Below, one piece after another: positions 1 through 12,666 of a stretch of 64,000 bases of DNA. The DNA comes from Brachynemurus nebulosus (Eukaryota > Arthropoda > Insecta > Neuroptera > Myrmeleontidae). Every line of letters begins with the position of its first letter. Positions within the stretch are counted from its first letter, which is position 1. The position numbers and the translations under genes are program-made. The stretch covers positions 10,891,501-10,955,500 of the forward strand of contig JAPWDM010000014.1 in the NCBI GenBank assembly GCA_035578155.1, written 5' to 3'. The notes under the pieces are model-generated. The model had not been told where the DNA came from. It worked only from the letters and a program-made list of their open reading frames with translations, and did not search any database.

Positions 1-710
1 ATTATAATTAATCATAGAAAATTTAAAGGATAGAATATTGTTTCCGTAATATTAGTTCCGTAAAATTTGTAAAACAGCACAGTTCCATTGCCGACAAAAA
101 AATATTTTTTAATTGTTTTTCTTAGAAAAATTACCATGCTGTATTATAATATTTGAAATGCTATCTGCTAATAGTAGAAAGAAAAAAATATAAAGAAGGT
201 TGTGTTTGTTGTGAACGCTGTTGAAATGTACCTCACTCATAGCAAGTCACATAGCCAACCATAGGTGTGGACGACCAACTTGGTCGGACGTGTCGGACCA
301 AGCACCTTGATTCATTAGAGTCTTACAAGCAGCAAGCAGTATTCATTACACTGACTAGAGGACGGGGATGTCACCGTTTAATTCATCATTATGTTACTTC
401 ACTATCTTTAGTATTAGAATATATTGTTGAACGAAAGTCGGAACAGGTCGGGCATCTTCGAAGTTTTTACAGGTACAGCTCAAGCAACATAAGGTTGCGG
501 GTCAGATGCGCAAATGAAAGAGTACGACAACAAGCATTAAACTATAACATATATGCATAAGAGTGTGATAAAAGTTGGGTTAGCACATTAAATTTTACCA
601 TGCTAGCACATATTTTTTATTTTGGTCGTCGATCGCTCACGCATTATAAGAGAGCATGGTAATTTTTCTGAAATTTTATCTAAAAAAATTATATGATTTT
701 TCTCTCCGTG
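1..710. mobile_element. Right part of a TA-flanked MITE (copy 1, cut by the window start)
   Basis: The sequence is nearly identical to 50091-50812 in the same orientation. The right terminus ends TTTTCTCTCCGTG followed by TA. The left terminus lies outside the window. Small differences include a replaced stretch near 427-465 compared with copy 2. Open frames in it (for example 267-560) differ in frame and length between the two copies and are not genes. The TA duplication suggests the Tc1/mariner superfamily. Confidence 0.8.
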
Positions 711-1355
711 TAGTCAACAAGAATCATTTTCTTTTCGGCCACAATTTATTTCAATTCCTTAAAAATAAAACTTGGGTTTCCAAAACTTCTACAGTAAAAT
801 TTACGTTAGCGTTGTAAGGTATTCATAAATTAGAGTATATACTTAATATCAGTCTCATTAATTTAAAAACTTTGAGATAATAATCCAAAAAAAAAATTTA
901 TCGCAGACATGAAATACTATACCTATTATATTATTGATGCCTCATTTTTAACACCGAAAAAATAAAAATAAAAGTTTCCTTCATTATAATCTAATTGCCA
1001 ATTATTGTTCTCAACTAAACCTGTAAGTTTAGGTCCTCTACGTAAATAATAATAATCATAATTTTGTTAAGTGTGAAAAAATACTATAAAATATTTTTTT
1101 TTAGAATCAGGCAGACAAATTTACAGTCAGATAACTAGAGACAAAGTGTAAAATAAAATTGACGATCCAGAGGCGTTTTCGTTATAAAAAAATAAACTTA
1201 TAAAATACACTCATTCATGGGCTATTAATTGTAGCTTGGCGTTAAAGTCATCGCCATCAACCAACTCTTTAAAGCATTCGTTTCCACAGAACAGTCGCTT
1301 CGCATAAAAATTCTTCTAGCAATATATTTGCTGAGTCAAGACCGTAAAACGCACC
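711..1355. other. Unassigned A+T-rich sequence
   Basis: I see no gene, inverted termini or repeat shared with other parts of the window here. Confidence 0.5.
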
Positions 1356-1359
1356 TTAA

Positions 1360-2531
1360 GGGGGTTCTTCCGTGTGACGGCCTGTTTTTTAAGCATTTTT
1401 GGGGAATTTTTTTTGACGACCAATGAAAAGTGTAACATATATTCATTAAACAAAATATAAAATTAACATTGATTAGTAGAAATATACATAAACAAATTTA
1501 TTTATACAATTCAGCATAAATTTATTGAATTAATCGATAATTTTGTAATTATTTTAATGACACTTGTCATGATTTGCGTATATATCATTTGGGGAAGCAA
1601 AGATTTTTTATTAATTAATTTGATTTAATATGTTGATTTAATATTTCTTTAAAGTTTTCAGTATTCTAAACATTCACGAGGTTGTTTGTTGCATTTCGAT
1701 AGATATTTAATCTTTTCATACTTCAACAAAGTATTGAATATTTCACAAATCGTTAAGTATTTTCGTTTATTTAGAGCATTTATTTTACTCGAGAGGTTTA
1801 CTCGAGATTCCTTAAAAATGATGTATTTTTTTAGAATTTTTTTCCCAAGAACGGAAGTAAATATCAATTTCGAACTTTGTGCACATATTTATTAAGTACT
1901 AAACTACACAAAAAAAATTTTTCAAGGAAAAATATAAAAAAGTGTCCATTTTATAGATAGTGCAGTGTGACGATCCGAAAATCCAATGCCTTGTTGGTGG
2001 ACATCCTAGCGCCGGTAATAAACCACCGAAATCCAAAAACAAAAAAGATTTATAAAATATATGAAGAGTACCGGCACCTCTACCTATAATATCAATAAAT
2101 TGCTGAAAGAAAAAAAAATGGTGGATGTTTGAACTTTGATTACGATTTTTGTCTTATTTTCCGCTCTTTAAAGTAAATTTAAAAATAAAAAAAATATTGA
2201 AAGTGTATCGAACTTAGGTAGAAGTACCGAAGAATTAAATTATCTTTAAAATAAAAAATTTAAAAAAAGGATCCATCGAATTGTTTTTGAGTTATCGTGT
2301 CCACCAGTTCCAAAAATGTAGTTCCGAGATATTTGGGAACATATTCTACACATAATTTGCTATCAATTTCGGCAAAAAAAAAATCGATTTTTTTTATCAA
2401 ATCTCAAGTAAACCTTCCCTTAAATTACTTTCAACAAAATCACTTTGGGAACATATTCTACACATAATTAGCTACCAATTTCTGCAAAAAAAAAATCGAT
2501 TTTTTTTAACGACTCTCAAGTAAACCTCCCC
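1360..2531. mobile_element. Probable degenerate TTAA-flanked element
   Basis: The left end, TTAA|GGGGGTTCTTCCGTGTGACG, and the next 75 nt match the left end of the element at 35752. A TTAA-bounded end (CCTCCCC|TTAA at 2531) lies downstream, but its inner sequence does not match the left terminus, so the pairing of ends is uncertain. The right part is a diverged tandem duplication: about 115 bp, starting GAACATATTCTACACATAAT, occurs at about 2337-2451 and again from 2452. No coding frame is present. Confidence 0.5.
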
Positions 2532-2838
2532 TTAAACAAGTAATATATGAATTGTTGATTTGATGGGATATTTCAATTTTACAATCATCAGTTTAATTGT
2601 TGATTTTATCAAGTTAACAATCAAATTTTTAGTATTGTATCTAAGCGTCACTTTGGCAAATCTTTATAGATAGGCTTCACACCCGAAGTCAGTTTGTTCT
2701 TATTGATGTCAGAGGACACATCTCTCAGTTAGTTATTATCGGTACCATAGGGTACATTGTACAGTGCCCTACGGGCACTCAATATGTTTTACACGTTAAA
2801 TTATGAGCACTCAATATGTCTTAAATCCATGTGATTAA

Positions 2839-3015
2839 GGTTGCTTTCATCAACTTAAGAGAAGAATTGGTGGCGTTGCTTGCCCTGATGCTGATGCCTT
2901 ACGAAAAGCTTTCGATAAAGAAATAATGGATGGCAATCAACATGAAAGGTACCAGTCAGTAAGAAAATTACCTAAACGCTGGCAAGCTGCCATAAATGCG
3001 CAGGGTGACTACTGA
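2839..3015 (+). pseudogene. Mariner-type transposase C-terminal remnant
   Basis: A 58-residue open stretch reads F-H-Q-L-K-R-R-I-G-G, then ...A-L-R-K-A-F-D-K-E, then L-P-K-R-W-Q-A-A-I-N-A-Q-G-D-Y before a stop. The pattern h-L-K-r, then L-P-k-R-W, then G-d-Y is typical of the C-terminal end of mariner/Tc1-like transposases after the last catalytic Asp. A stop lies directly upstream, so the catalytic DDD/E region is missing in this frame. It is a fossil fragment with no predicted activity. Confidence 0.6.
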
Positions 3016-3106
3016 CTGTTCGTAAAATATACCGATTAACATATGAAAACTATGTCTTTTATTCAAGATTCTGTATGGACGGGTTTAATACGAACAACCT
3101 AATATT

Positions 3107-3945
3107 TAGGGGTGTACGAATTATTCGAAATGTCGAATAATTCGCACCGAATCGAATAGTAATATTCGATTCGAATTTCGAATCGAATAATTCGATTTTT
3201 CGAATAATTCGAAAAATATTCGAATTATTCGAACGAGAACGAATAATTCGAAAAATCGAATTATTCGAAAGAAAACGAATAATTCGAAAAATCGAATTAT
3301 TCGAAAGAAGACGAATAATTCGAATAGCTCGAATTTTTATTATTTCTTTTGATTCTTAGAGATTTTTAAACATTTAATTTAAATAAAAAAAAATCGATAA
3401 CATTACAATAATTTCATAAATGGAAAGTTACATTATGCCTAAAGAGCAGGATAAATCAATCAAAGTTTATTGTTACAAAAACTTGTCACCCCATGACAGG
3501 GGGTGTAATAGCTGAATTTTCGATTCGAATATTCGTTAAAACTTAAAACATAAAAAAATGCGACAAAAGAATCCACTGCAATAACTTCCCAGTGGGAAGT
3601 TAAAAAGAATTTATTTTTGGATGAATTTGCTCTGTAAATGAAACTATATTAATATACATATATAAATTATATTATTAAAGTTCTTACTATGTTTGAGTCT
3701 TAAAAATAAAAAAAGAAAACGTTCGGGCTATCCGAAAAAATGAAACGAATAATTCGTTCTTTCGAATTATTCGAAAAAAACGAATAATTGGAAAAATCGA
3801 ATTGTTCGAAAAAATTGAATTGTTCGTTTTCTCTCGAATAATTCGATTTTTCGAATTATTCGAAAAGTCGAATTATTCGATTCGAAATCGAATCGAATAG
3901 CACTATTCGATTCGATTCGATTCGAGCACTATTCGCACATCCCTA
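3107..3945. mobile_element. hAT-type element made of TTCGAATAA palindromes
   Basis: The termini are TAGGGGTGTACGAAT on the left and the reverse of TAGGGATGTGCGAAT on the right. The flanks are CTAATATT and CCAATATT, an 8-bp target-site duplication with one mismatch, which points to the hAT superfamily. About 240 bp at each end consist of repeated CGAATAATTCGA-like words that pair within each arm and between arms. The centre (about 3360-3720) is ordinary A+T-rich DNA without a transposase. Confidence 0.75.
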
Positions 3946-3953
3946 CCAATATT

Positions 3954-4480
3954 ATAAGATTTGAAAATGTTTGGCTTTGACGCCGAAGACGAACTATTAG
4001 GTTGGTATGTGAATATCTGGTTGCATATATACGTAGTATGCTGGTAATAATAATAATGATTTGATCGACCAGCAAACTTATACCAAACTAGTAATTATTA
4101 AAACATACATCAGAGATCAGCACACGCGATTATAAATAAATAAATAAAAAACCAACATTCATTCATTCATATTTTTAAATAGGTATATAAACATGTATAA
4201 TATTTAAAATTTTAAATTATTCCTTAGTGATATTTGAAACTTAAAAATTTTTTTTTTTGAACTACTTTATCAATATCAGATTTAACAAACAATGAAAAAT
4301 AAGAATGAAAATCAGCAATTGGTTGAAAAATGAACGTTAGAATATTAGAAACTATATACATTAGAAATTGTAGATTATGCCTACGACAGACATGACAGCT
4401 TTAAGGTCATGAATTTTGAAGTCTCCAGTTGATCAGTGAATTACTTTTTTTTTTAATTTACTGAAAAATTGACCATTAAA
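3954..4480. other. Unassigned A+T-rich sequence
   Basis: Nothing recognisable; only short homopolymer runs and (TAAA)n-like stretches near 4140. Confidence 0.5.
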
Positions 4481-4481
4481 C

Positions 4482-4683
4482 GGCCATTATGACTTTATGA
4501 GCATGCTTATCGGGCTGACTAATTCTCCTTCTCCTTCACTATAGTTCAACCAAGAATTTTTTTACAAGATTCAACATGGAAAAATTTAGAAAATACATTG
4601 GAAAGTGTTTTCATGACTGGGATGCGCATTATGACTTTATAAGTATGCCATTCGGGCTGAACAATCCTCCAGTAACAGTAAAA
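4482..4683 (+). pseudogene. Duplicated Ty3/gypsy-type reverse transcriptase motif fragment
   Basis: Two nearby stretches encode versions of the reverse transcriptase block Y-x-F-x-x-M-P-F-G-L-x-N-x-P. At 4482-4532 it reads G-H-Y-D-F-M-S-M-L-I-G-L-T-N-S-P. At 4627-4683, in another frame, it reads H-Y-D-F-I-S-M-P-F-G-L-N-N-P-P-V-T. In intact elements this block is followed by the catalytic Y-x-D-D, which is absent. The two pieces probably arose by local duplication of one LTR-retrotransposon relic. Confidence 0.5.
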
Positions 4684-4699
4684 TTGATTTGTGAATTTT

Positions 4700-7600
4700 T
4701 TTGTACAATTTTTATAATTACGTTTCATATACATTATTTCTTCTTTCTTCTTAGAATGGTGACTGGTAATTATTGTTACTATCTTGTACTGATTTTTGGA
4801 TGGCTAGTTCCTCCCCAATTATTTTTAGTTTTGTTTCTCTATACTAACTTCTTCGCATGGCAATGTATTTAGTTTAGTATTTTTTGCTTCCGAGACTATT
4901 AAAGTAGTATTGTGGTCACTTTTGAAATATAAAAACTTTTTCTCTCGGTGAAAACCAAACCAAAAATTTTGGTTTCGTGTCCGTCTGTGTCCCCATATCG
5001 CACCAAGTGGCATAACTTCTACACTATCTGATTGTTTTTGATGAAATCTTCAAAAACTATGCGATTTGGTTTCTAGTTTTATCGTAATCGGAGCAATGAT
5101 AGTGCTAAAATGAAATCCCATTAAATGTTCATATATTACTTGTTACTCTTTCTACTATGCTCAAATGTTGAGTGTATTTTTGAGATTAGTCTGTAAAATA
5201 AATATAATTTCAGGGTACATATTTGATGAAAAACTTAGAAATTTTTTATCTTAAAGTATTTCTTGTTTCAACAACACTTTAATAATATGATAAGGGACAA
5301 TATAAGACAAAGAGCAGTTTAAGCATAAAACAAAAGTCTATTACAAGTACAAGGAAACTGTGTGCTCAAACTCATTGGTAGCTTATTTTTTTGGAAAGCT
5401 CCGAAAGACTTTTGGATATATTTTAGTTTTATTTTAGTTTAGATTGTTTTAGTATGTTTAAATCTTTTATATATTTTTTATACACTAACAATTAGCTTTT
5501 TAATAAAAAGAGATCATTTAATGAGATTTCCACACAATGAAACACGTGTAATTATTTCTAAATCAATTAAGAAGCAAGCAATTGGTATTTTTAAATTTAA
5601 AACTAATTTTTGGAAATTAACTTAATAATATCTTAATAACGATCGATTGAAAACAAATAACTTGAAGCATAGGTACCAGAAAAAAACCCTAATAATGTTT
5701 TTAAACTTTATTTATTATTTAAATATTTTCGAAAGATAATTATTTTTCTATACACTAAATTTTTTTTTTAAATATAACGAATAATAATCATCATCGGGAC
5801 GTCACTTATAAATCTTTTGGTAAAAAATTAAGTCATAGATTTCTAATAATAATATCGTCTTGGATACTTTATCTAGACAAGGTTGGCAGTATATCTTACC
5901 GTATGTCTCTAATGATGGGTACCGTAATGATATTTTTGTGTTATGCTATGAATTAAGCTTATATATTTTTCTTGAAAATAAGATCCCATCTTAATGGTCT
6001 AGCTTAACTTACGCTATATGCAAAATTTGTTAATATTTATTTTTTGAGTTCATGTTTCAAAATTCTAAAATCAATCCAAAAGTCTAATTTTTTCTAGAAT
6101 GCACTCGGCTAGTGGGAATATGTACATTAAAAATTCCAAAAAAAAAAAAGATTCAAAGACCTCAAAAATAGCTATAAAATGTATAGTTTACTCCAGATTA
6201 TAAAAAAGACTTTTTTTATGCCATGGATCGAGAATTACATAAAAAAAGATTCATAGGAAATATATAGGTAACTCAAAACGCTGAAAACTTCACAATTTCC
6301 TTAGAAGTTGCTTTTCTAAATAAGATAACAAGTATTAATTCCGACATAAAAATATCTTATTTCATTTTTATATTATGAAAATTGCGATAAATGTATATGT
6401 AAAGAAACTTAATGATGCAATAACTTATAACTATTCTTATGCAATGTAGGTACTGACTGAATGCTAAAAACAGTCAATAAGTAACTTTATCGCAAATTTA
6501 TGTTCAAATTACTTCCTTTTACTTATTTTATTGTCTCATTATACATTTTGATGTGCATTTTTAAAATGTTAAAAAATTGCATCAAAAAAAAGATCGTACA
6601 AAAACAGTTTTTACTGTATTGAGAAATTGGTTTATACTGATCAGGATGGAAATATAAAGTGATCGGAAGATTTCGACACAAAGTCACAGTTTGCTACGAG
6701 TACGAAGAAGCTGTGTGTCACCGCCGCTGGTAGCGTAACTTTAGAAATTTTCAAACATCTTTTACAACAATTTTAGCGTATACCTTTTGATATATGAAAT
6801 TTAAAAAATCAATTTACACACCGTTTATTTAATAAAATTAAACGTGACGTACAAAAATACACACCCGGTGTAATTGTAACACACCAATCTTCTGATATCT
6901 TAATATTTTTCAAACAACAGAAAATGAATAAAAAAAAATTATAAATAATAAATAAATATTTTATATTGAAAGCCTCCGGGGTCAAACTTAAAACAAATAG
7001 GACGTACAATATATGTACATATATGAATAAATAAATACATGGTGTATGATGAATGTTTGACTCTACCTTAATTTTCACCTACCACATACAACAGGAACAA
7101 AAAATATGTGTGTACAAATATTAAATATATGATAAATATTAAATTATATGTTAAGGAGTTATATCGATATAGAGATTGAGAAAATTATATTTGAATTTCT
7201 TATGAAATAAATAAACAATCGCTTACAACAGGTGTATAATATGGTAGAGAAAAGTAAACGGTAGGAACATAAACTGTAGTTTTGAAAAAGTTGTTTCATT
7301 TTGATAGTGTAACTTGACTTTCTGGGCAAAACTAACGAAGACAAGAGACGTGCAGTAGGATTTTCACACACCTATCGTTTATTTATTCACATGAAATTTG
7401 ACGTTTTATGTGTATTTATTGAAATTACAGACAAAAGGCAAGTTATACCAGTTTCTTTCATTATCATATCTAGACTTTTACAAATTGAAATGCAACCGAA
7501 AATCTTTAACTACAAAAAAAAAAATTAATATTTCCTTAAAAAAATACTAATACAACTAAACTAATAGCAAATGGCAAAAATATTAGTATTTTTCTTGAAC

Positions 7601-7760
7601 CACAGTTTGATCATAATTTAGACATCAGTAAATATACCAATAGCTATATAGTTCTGGTCATTCCTTATTATATTATATATCTTAAGATTTGGAAGCCACA
7701 AAGGAATTAGAAATTCAGAATGACAAACGTAGTTTATTAACACACAGGCGAACATTCTAG
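4700..7760. other. Unassigned A+T-rich intron or intergenic DNA
   Basis: Three kilobases without a supported gene. Open frames of 60-90 codons here (for example 6809-7078 and 7159-7371, minus) are low-complexity and match no family I know. No clear inverted termini were found. Confidence 0.5.
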
Positions 7761-7768
7761 GTTGTTAC

Positions 7769-8209
7769 TAGTGATGAGCAAAATTAGTCTTGGTCTTCCA
7801 GTCTTGGTCTTGGTCTTGCATTTTTTTGCAACACCAAGACCAAGACTATAAGTATGGCTGCAAGACCAATACCAAGACTCAAGTGAACAAGACCAAGACA
7901 AAAGCAAGAAAAAAGCAAGACTCTTGTTAAACTATTTAAATAGTTTGAAAGTATAATTAATACGTAAAGATAGTAAAAATTCTGATTTTAGAAGAAAAAA
8001 ATTTGCTAATAAAAAAATGCAAGAAAGTGCAAGATTTTTTAGCAATAAGAAGACCAACACCAAGACCAAAACTGCATTTTGCAAGACCAAGACCAAGACC
8101 AAGACTCAAACTGCTCTAGCAAGACCAATACCAAGACTCTTAATTCAAGAACAAGACCAAGATCAAGACTGCCAGGTCTTGGTCTTGGTCTTGCATTTGC
8201 TCATCACTA
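7769..8209. mobile_element. hAT-type MITE with CTTGGT subterminal repeats (copy 1)
   Basis: Perfect 14-bp termini, TAGTGATGAGCAAA, are flanked by a perfect 8-bp duplication GTTGTTAC (7761-7768 and 8210-8217). Eight-base duplications mark the hAT superfamily. Both ends carry many CTTGGT/ACCAAG hexamers in opposite orientation, so the element folds into a long hairpin. Such repeats are typical transposase-binding sites in hAT elements. The Lys-Thr-rich open frame at 8017-8244 is only this repeat being translated. A second copy is at 56519. Confidence 0.92.
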
Positions 8210-8589
8210 GTTGTTACTGTTTGAATTGGCAGGTTGGGTTTTGATCTCCATGTCTGGCAATGTTTGTAAAGGTTTTTCGACAGTTTTGTCTCAATATTCG
8301 AAATGAATATCGGCAGAATTTTATTAAGAAAACAACTGCAAACTTATATCTTCTAAAATTTTAATCCACCACCTCTGTCTTTACCCCACTTATGTAACAT
8401 AAATTAGTGCGAATGACTTCTGTCATAGACAAGAAGTCTGAAAAGCGGAGTTCAAATCAGACTGGCCATTATTATTATTACCCATCTTACGTGAAGCTGT
8501 CTTTTATGAGAATTACTGTTCAGAGAAATCAATGTGAGGTTTAAATATTGACGCGGTTTAAACAAATTCGGATTAACTTGTGTACGTAC

Positions 8590-8985
8590 AGGACCAGGAC
8601 CAGATTAGCCAATAGGCTTACCTAGGGGCGGCAGATTTTTCAAAACAGGACGGCAAAAGTTATTTGTTTTTGCGACAAAAAAATTGATGTTTTTTTTTTG
8701 CTCGTCAGTTACTTTTTTTAAGAAAAATTTCGAAAAAATAGGAAAAGTTAAGATTTTCTTCTTTTTAGAAAAGGTAGGGGTGGCATTTTTCACGATGCCT
8801 AGGGGGGCACTTGTGATTAATCCGACTCTGTAAAGAACTGTGGAAAGAAATGGCAAGCACCGGAAATAAATAATATTTAAAAGAAATTTGTCTCAAAACA
8901 AATAAGTTTATTTTTTTCAGGCCCCGTATCGACAGTTATGGATCCCCCGTTGCAGACCCCGGGACTACAACCCCGGTAATTTTTA
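8590..8985. repeat. Dispersed repeat with GCTCGTCA and CCCCGGGACTACAACCCCGG boxes
   Basis: The first part (about 8590-8830) has TTTTTTTGCTCGTCA and GCCTAGGGGGGCAC. The second (about 8917-8985) has CAGACCCCGGGACTACAACC. The same boxes recur near 27108, 48430, 52282, 52905, 58185 and 60395. The family is unidentified, has no coding capacity here, and shows no clear termini. Confidence 0.5.
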
Positions 8986-9590
8986 TATTCGAAAAACTAT
9001 TATGACTCTTAATTATATTTCTTGGCCACTCAGTACATAAAACCATAGAGATAATTGTAATAAGCAGAGAGAGTAAAAAAATGCATTGAAACATATGATT
9101 ATATTTAATTTTTTTTATAACAAGTTTGTTTCGTTCGTAGTCTTCACCACGACATTCAAACAGGAGAATGATGCTTGTTAAAAAAATAATAACATTTATG
9201 TATTCTGTATGTAGATAGTTTATAATACTATCTTTATTTTTTATATTATAATCACAAATCGTGCGTACTCTATTTAACATATGTTCAATTATTATTTATT
9301 ATCTCACTTGTTTTTGTATGTATGTAGATACACATTTATACTTCATCATTTCTTTATGATGTAATGTTACATTGTTTTAAACTTGTATGTATGTATATTG
9401 TGTCTTTTGTGTGGTCCAATCAGTAGTTTTTATTATACCATAGATATAATCGTGAAATGGGTAGATAATAAAGATAGTTGAATGGTTGTTTTGTGTCAGG
9501 TGTCTATACTAAATACAGATTTATACATGTGATATGTGAATGTATATTCTTCAATTGGGTAAAGAGCTAGATTCTTAATCTAGCTTGATG
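8986..9590. other. Unassigned A+T-rich sequence
   Basis: TATGTATGTA-like stretches near 9316-9400; otherwise nothing recognised. Confidence 0.45.
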
Positions 9591-10165
9591 GGAGTGATCT
9601 AAATTAGGGTGATTGATTAAACTGGAGAAATTTGGGATGTTAAAGTTTCATTTTTGCTATAAAAATGACTAAATTACTTTTATAAATGTGACTAATCCGA
9701 CAGAAGGGTCTTTTCTAGTTATCGTATTTGTCTAATTTTGGCTAAAATGAAAAGAATGACTACGAAAACCTATAATTCGCTTCCAATTTCATCAATTTAT
9801 CATATTACTTACAGTTTTTGAAGAATTAAAAATTTTAGTGATCTTAATGACGCCACTAAATTAAAAAACCCCTTTTTCTTGAAGAAAATCATACTGTAGT
9901 GATTTGAATTAGGGTGACTGGCTGGATTACGCTGATTTTAGCGTAATCATTTCATTTTGGCTATCAAAGTGACCCAATTCCTTTTATGAATGTGGTTGGT
10001 CCAGCAGATGTCTTTTTGGAATAGTCTTACGTGCCTAGTAAAAAAGAAAAAAACTTTTTTAAACCCATAATTCGTTTCCATTTTCATAACTCTGCCATTT
10101 TATTTATGCTTTTTAAGTCACTGAAAATTTTAATAAACTTCATCATGTCATCAAACCATGATAAA
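9591..10165 (+). repeat. Diverged tandem duplication, period about 305 bp
   Basis: Unit 1 (9591-9896) and unit 2 (9897-10165) share the same order of blocks: AGTGATYTRAATTAGGGTGA, then TTTCATTTTKGCTAT, then CTTTTATRAATGTG, then CATAATTCGYTTCCA-like and TTTTCAT-like words. Divergence is substantial, so the duplication is old. No coding sequence is seen. Confidence 0.65.
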
Positions 10166-10866
10166 ATTTAAATTAATCTCTGCTTAGGGGAGGAGGGCCA
10201 TGATATCACTCCTAAGATCACCTTTTGTATCCGCTTTTATTTCCAATCTAGCACTTAAAAAGGAATATTATATAAAAGCCGAAATTTTTTTAAAATTTAA
10301 ATTTATTGAAGATTAATGTATAAAATTCATTAAAAAAACACAGTTCTATATAACTTCCGATAATATGACTTACATAGAAATCATTGTTGTTTGTAAAAAC
10401 TCATTATGGTGATAAATCTAGATTCTCTTTGGAGGTAAAAAGCTTACTATCGATCTAGTTTCCCATCGTAATATTCAGATAATATTATAAGCGATCTTAA
10501 ACATCCATATACTAGAAACAAGACTGATTAATATCACTGAAATATAAATTAATTGAATGCTCTATTCACTTTTATCAACATCTATGATATTTATTATAGG
10601 TAAGTATAATATTATCTATGGTCAAGCTGTGTAGACTATGATCATACAATTATTTACATATTTGGCGCATGTTTTTAAAATTTAAATTTCTCACGTTTTG
10701 TATCATATTATTTTTTTTTTCTTATATAAAAATTTTACATTTAGTTTTTTTTGTTTTTTAATAAAAAATTTGAATATTTCTTCTTTTTTTTTTGGATACT
10801 GTCATTGATTCATCGTCTTCCGCTGGAAGTTGGGAGACGCCAAACTATGCTCACAACCATAACTTA
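10166..10866. other. Unassigned A+T-rich sequence
   Basis: Poly-T stretches near 10710-10800; no gene or element recognised. Confidence 0.45.
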
Positions 10867-11595
10867 CAGTCAGCCACACTCGTATTCGAACAGTAGCATA
10901 TTTACTCATGACAAAATTTAAACCGAATGGATTCCCATAATTTTTCACAAATTTGAACTTTTTTGTTTATAATATTAATATTTGGATCTTCTACTATAAC
11001 AATTTAGAACAAGATGTAGTATTTTTTATTCGTATTTCAAGAGTTATTTTCTAGTTTATTATCCTGTTTGTGGTCCTTTATGACATATTAAGTGTTAAAT
11101 AGTCGCCTACTTACAATTTAAGCCCTTTCCGTAGAATTTATTTTGGTAGCATAGATCAATAATCGATTTTTTGGACTCTATTGAAATTCCTTTAATTTTC
11201 CAGTAAATATATGAAAAAGTTGACCTTAAGGATTATTAAATTTTATGTTTATTTAAATTAAAGGTACTTACCTACGTAAATATACTTCTAAATTTGAAAA
11301 TAAAGTAATTCATTTTTGAAACATATAAAAATATATATCAAATTGTAAGGTGTTCCAATACGAATGTGGCGTTGGACATGTTGATACAAATTGCATGCAT
11401 AACATTTTTCTTAGAGAATTTTTTTTTAAAAACTATTAATGAAATTTTTTAGCATATATAGGAAATAGAAGATTCCAATTATTAATATTATAAACAAAAA
11501 AGTTCAAATTTGTGTAAAATTGTGGGAATCCATTCGGTTTAAATTTTGTCATATGAGTAAATATGCTGCTGTTCGAATACGAGTGTGGCTGACTC
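10867..11595. mobile_element. TA-flanked MITE with about 130-bp inverted arms
   Basis: The termini read TA|cAGTCAGCCACACTCG and, reversed from the right, TA|gAGTCAGCCACACTCG. The arms stay complementary for roughly 130 bp inward, including CGAATGGATTCCCA paired with TGGGAATCCATTCG. The TA duplication points to Tc1/mariner. There is no transposase, so it is non-autonomous. Confidence 0.8.
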
Positions 11596-11597
11596 TA

Positions 11598-12666
11598 CGT
11601 ATGAAAAGCTTATAATTATAAAATTTAAGGGGTTTCTGTAATCAATTTTTGGTTTCGTCTGGAAATAATAAATTTTGAAGCAATAATTCAAAATGTCAAA
11701 TTAACTGTTAGCATTTTTATCGATTAATAATATTTTTGAAGATGGGAAAAGTCACACCCATAAATCAAACTTTCTGATTAAAATTGGATTATTATCTTAC
11801 AACGCACAACACATTAACAGACCAATCCAATAAAATTATAACCAAATTAAATAAGCAGCTAATAACCATCAACTTTAAATAGCAATTATTTTCTAAAAAT
11901 AAGAGAAAAAAAAACTAATTTTGAATATTTATCATTTCTGAAATAGTGCCCAATTAGCATATCAGTAAATATATTATCATATTATGACACTAAATTATAG
12001 ATAACGCGAACATAATATTAGTAGTTTAGTATACGCATATATGAGAACGCTTCAACTTAATGGTTGAATCAAAATACATAATATTAAAATTAATATAATA
12101 ACACTTACACTACTATTCAAAAATTTCTAACAAAATGCTATATTTAATGCCTAAAATTTAGGTGATTATTTATTTTTTACTTTATAAAATAGTAGAAAGA
12201 GTGGAAGCAGTGTTTCCTTTAATGTGTACGCATGCGCGCAGGCTCAAGACGTACATCCTTAGAAAAGGATATTCGTCTATGCAACATTCATGAATGCAGT
12301 CTACTTCTAGGGACTGTCAGGTGATATCGTATGAATCTAACTGACCCAATGTATCGTTTCTTTCAGACAATCCCCAAATCCTTTCTAATTCTTATTATAA
12401 ATTTTTGTTAATATGATTGGTTTCAAAAAATCAGTAATTTAAATAGGTAAAATACCTATTATTTTCAATAGCACCTAAATTAAATTTATTTTACAAAAAG
12501 TGCAGTCGAAAAACATGCGTATTGTAATTATTAAATACAAGTGGGAGCGCTGGTAAGGCTGAGTTTTTGTTTAAATATACGGATCTTAGATAAAATAATT
12601 TTAGATAAAACAAATCTCCGAAGACAGTCAAGAATTATTTAAGAAACAAGGCAAAAATGTATAGCC
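11598..12666. other. Unassigned A+T-rich sequence
   Basis: No gene or element recognised. One short GC-richer patch (12225-12340) is present. Confidence 0.45.

Noticed and set aside
267..560. Possible small gene at 267-560 and its counterpart at 50365-50619
   Set aside because: Both lie in copies of one MITE and the frames diverge in length and phase, so there is no coding constraint.
8017..8244. Lys-Thr-rich frame, and the Gln-Asp and Val-Leu frames at 56532-57004
   Set aside because: They arise from CTTGGT/ACCAAG repeats of the hAT MITE in different frames.
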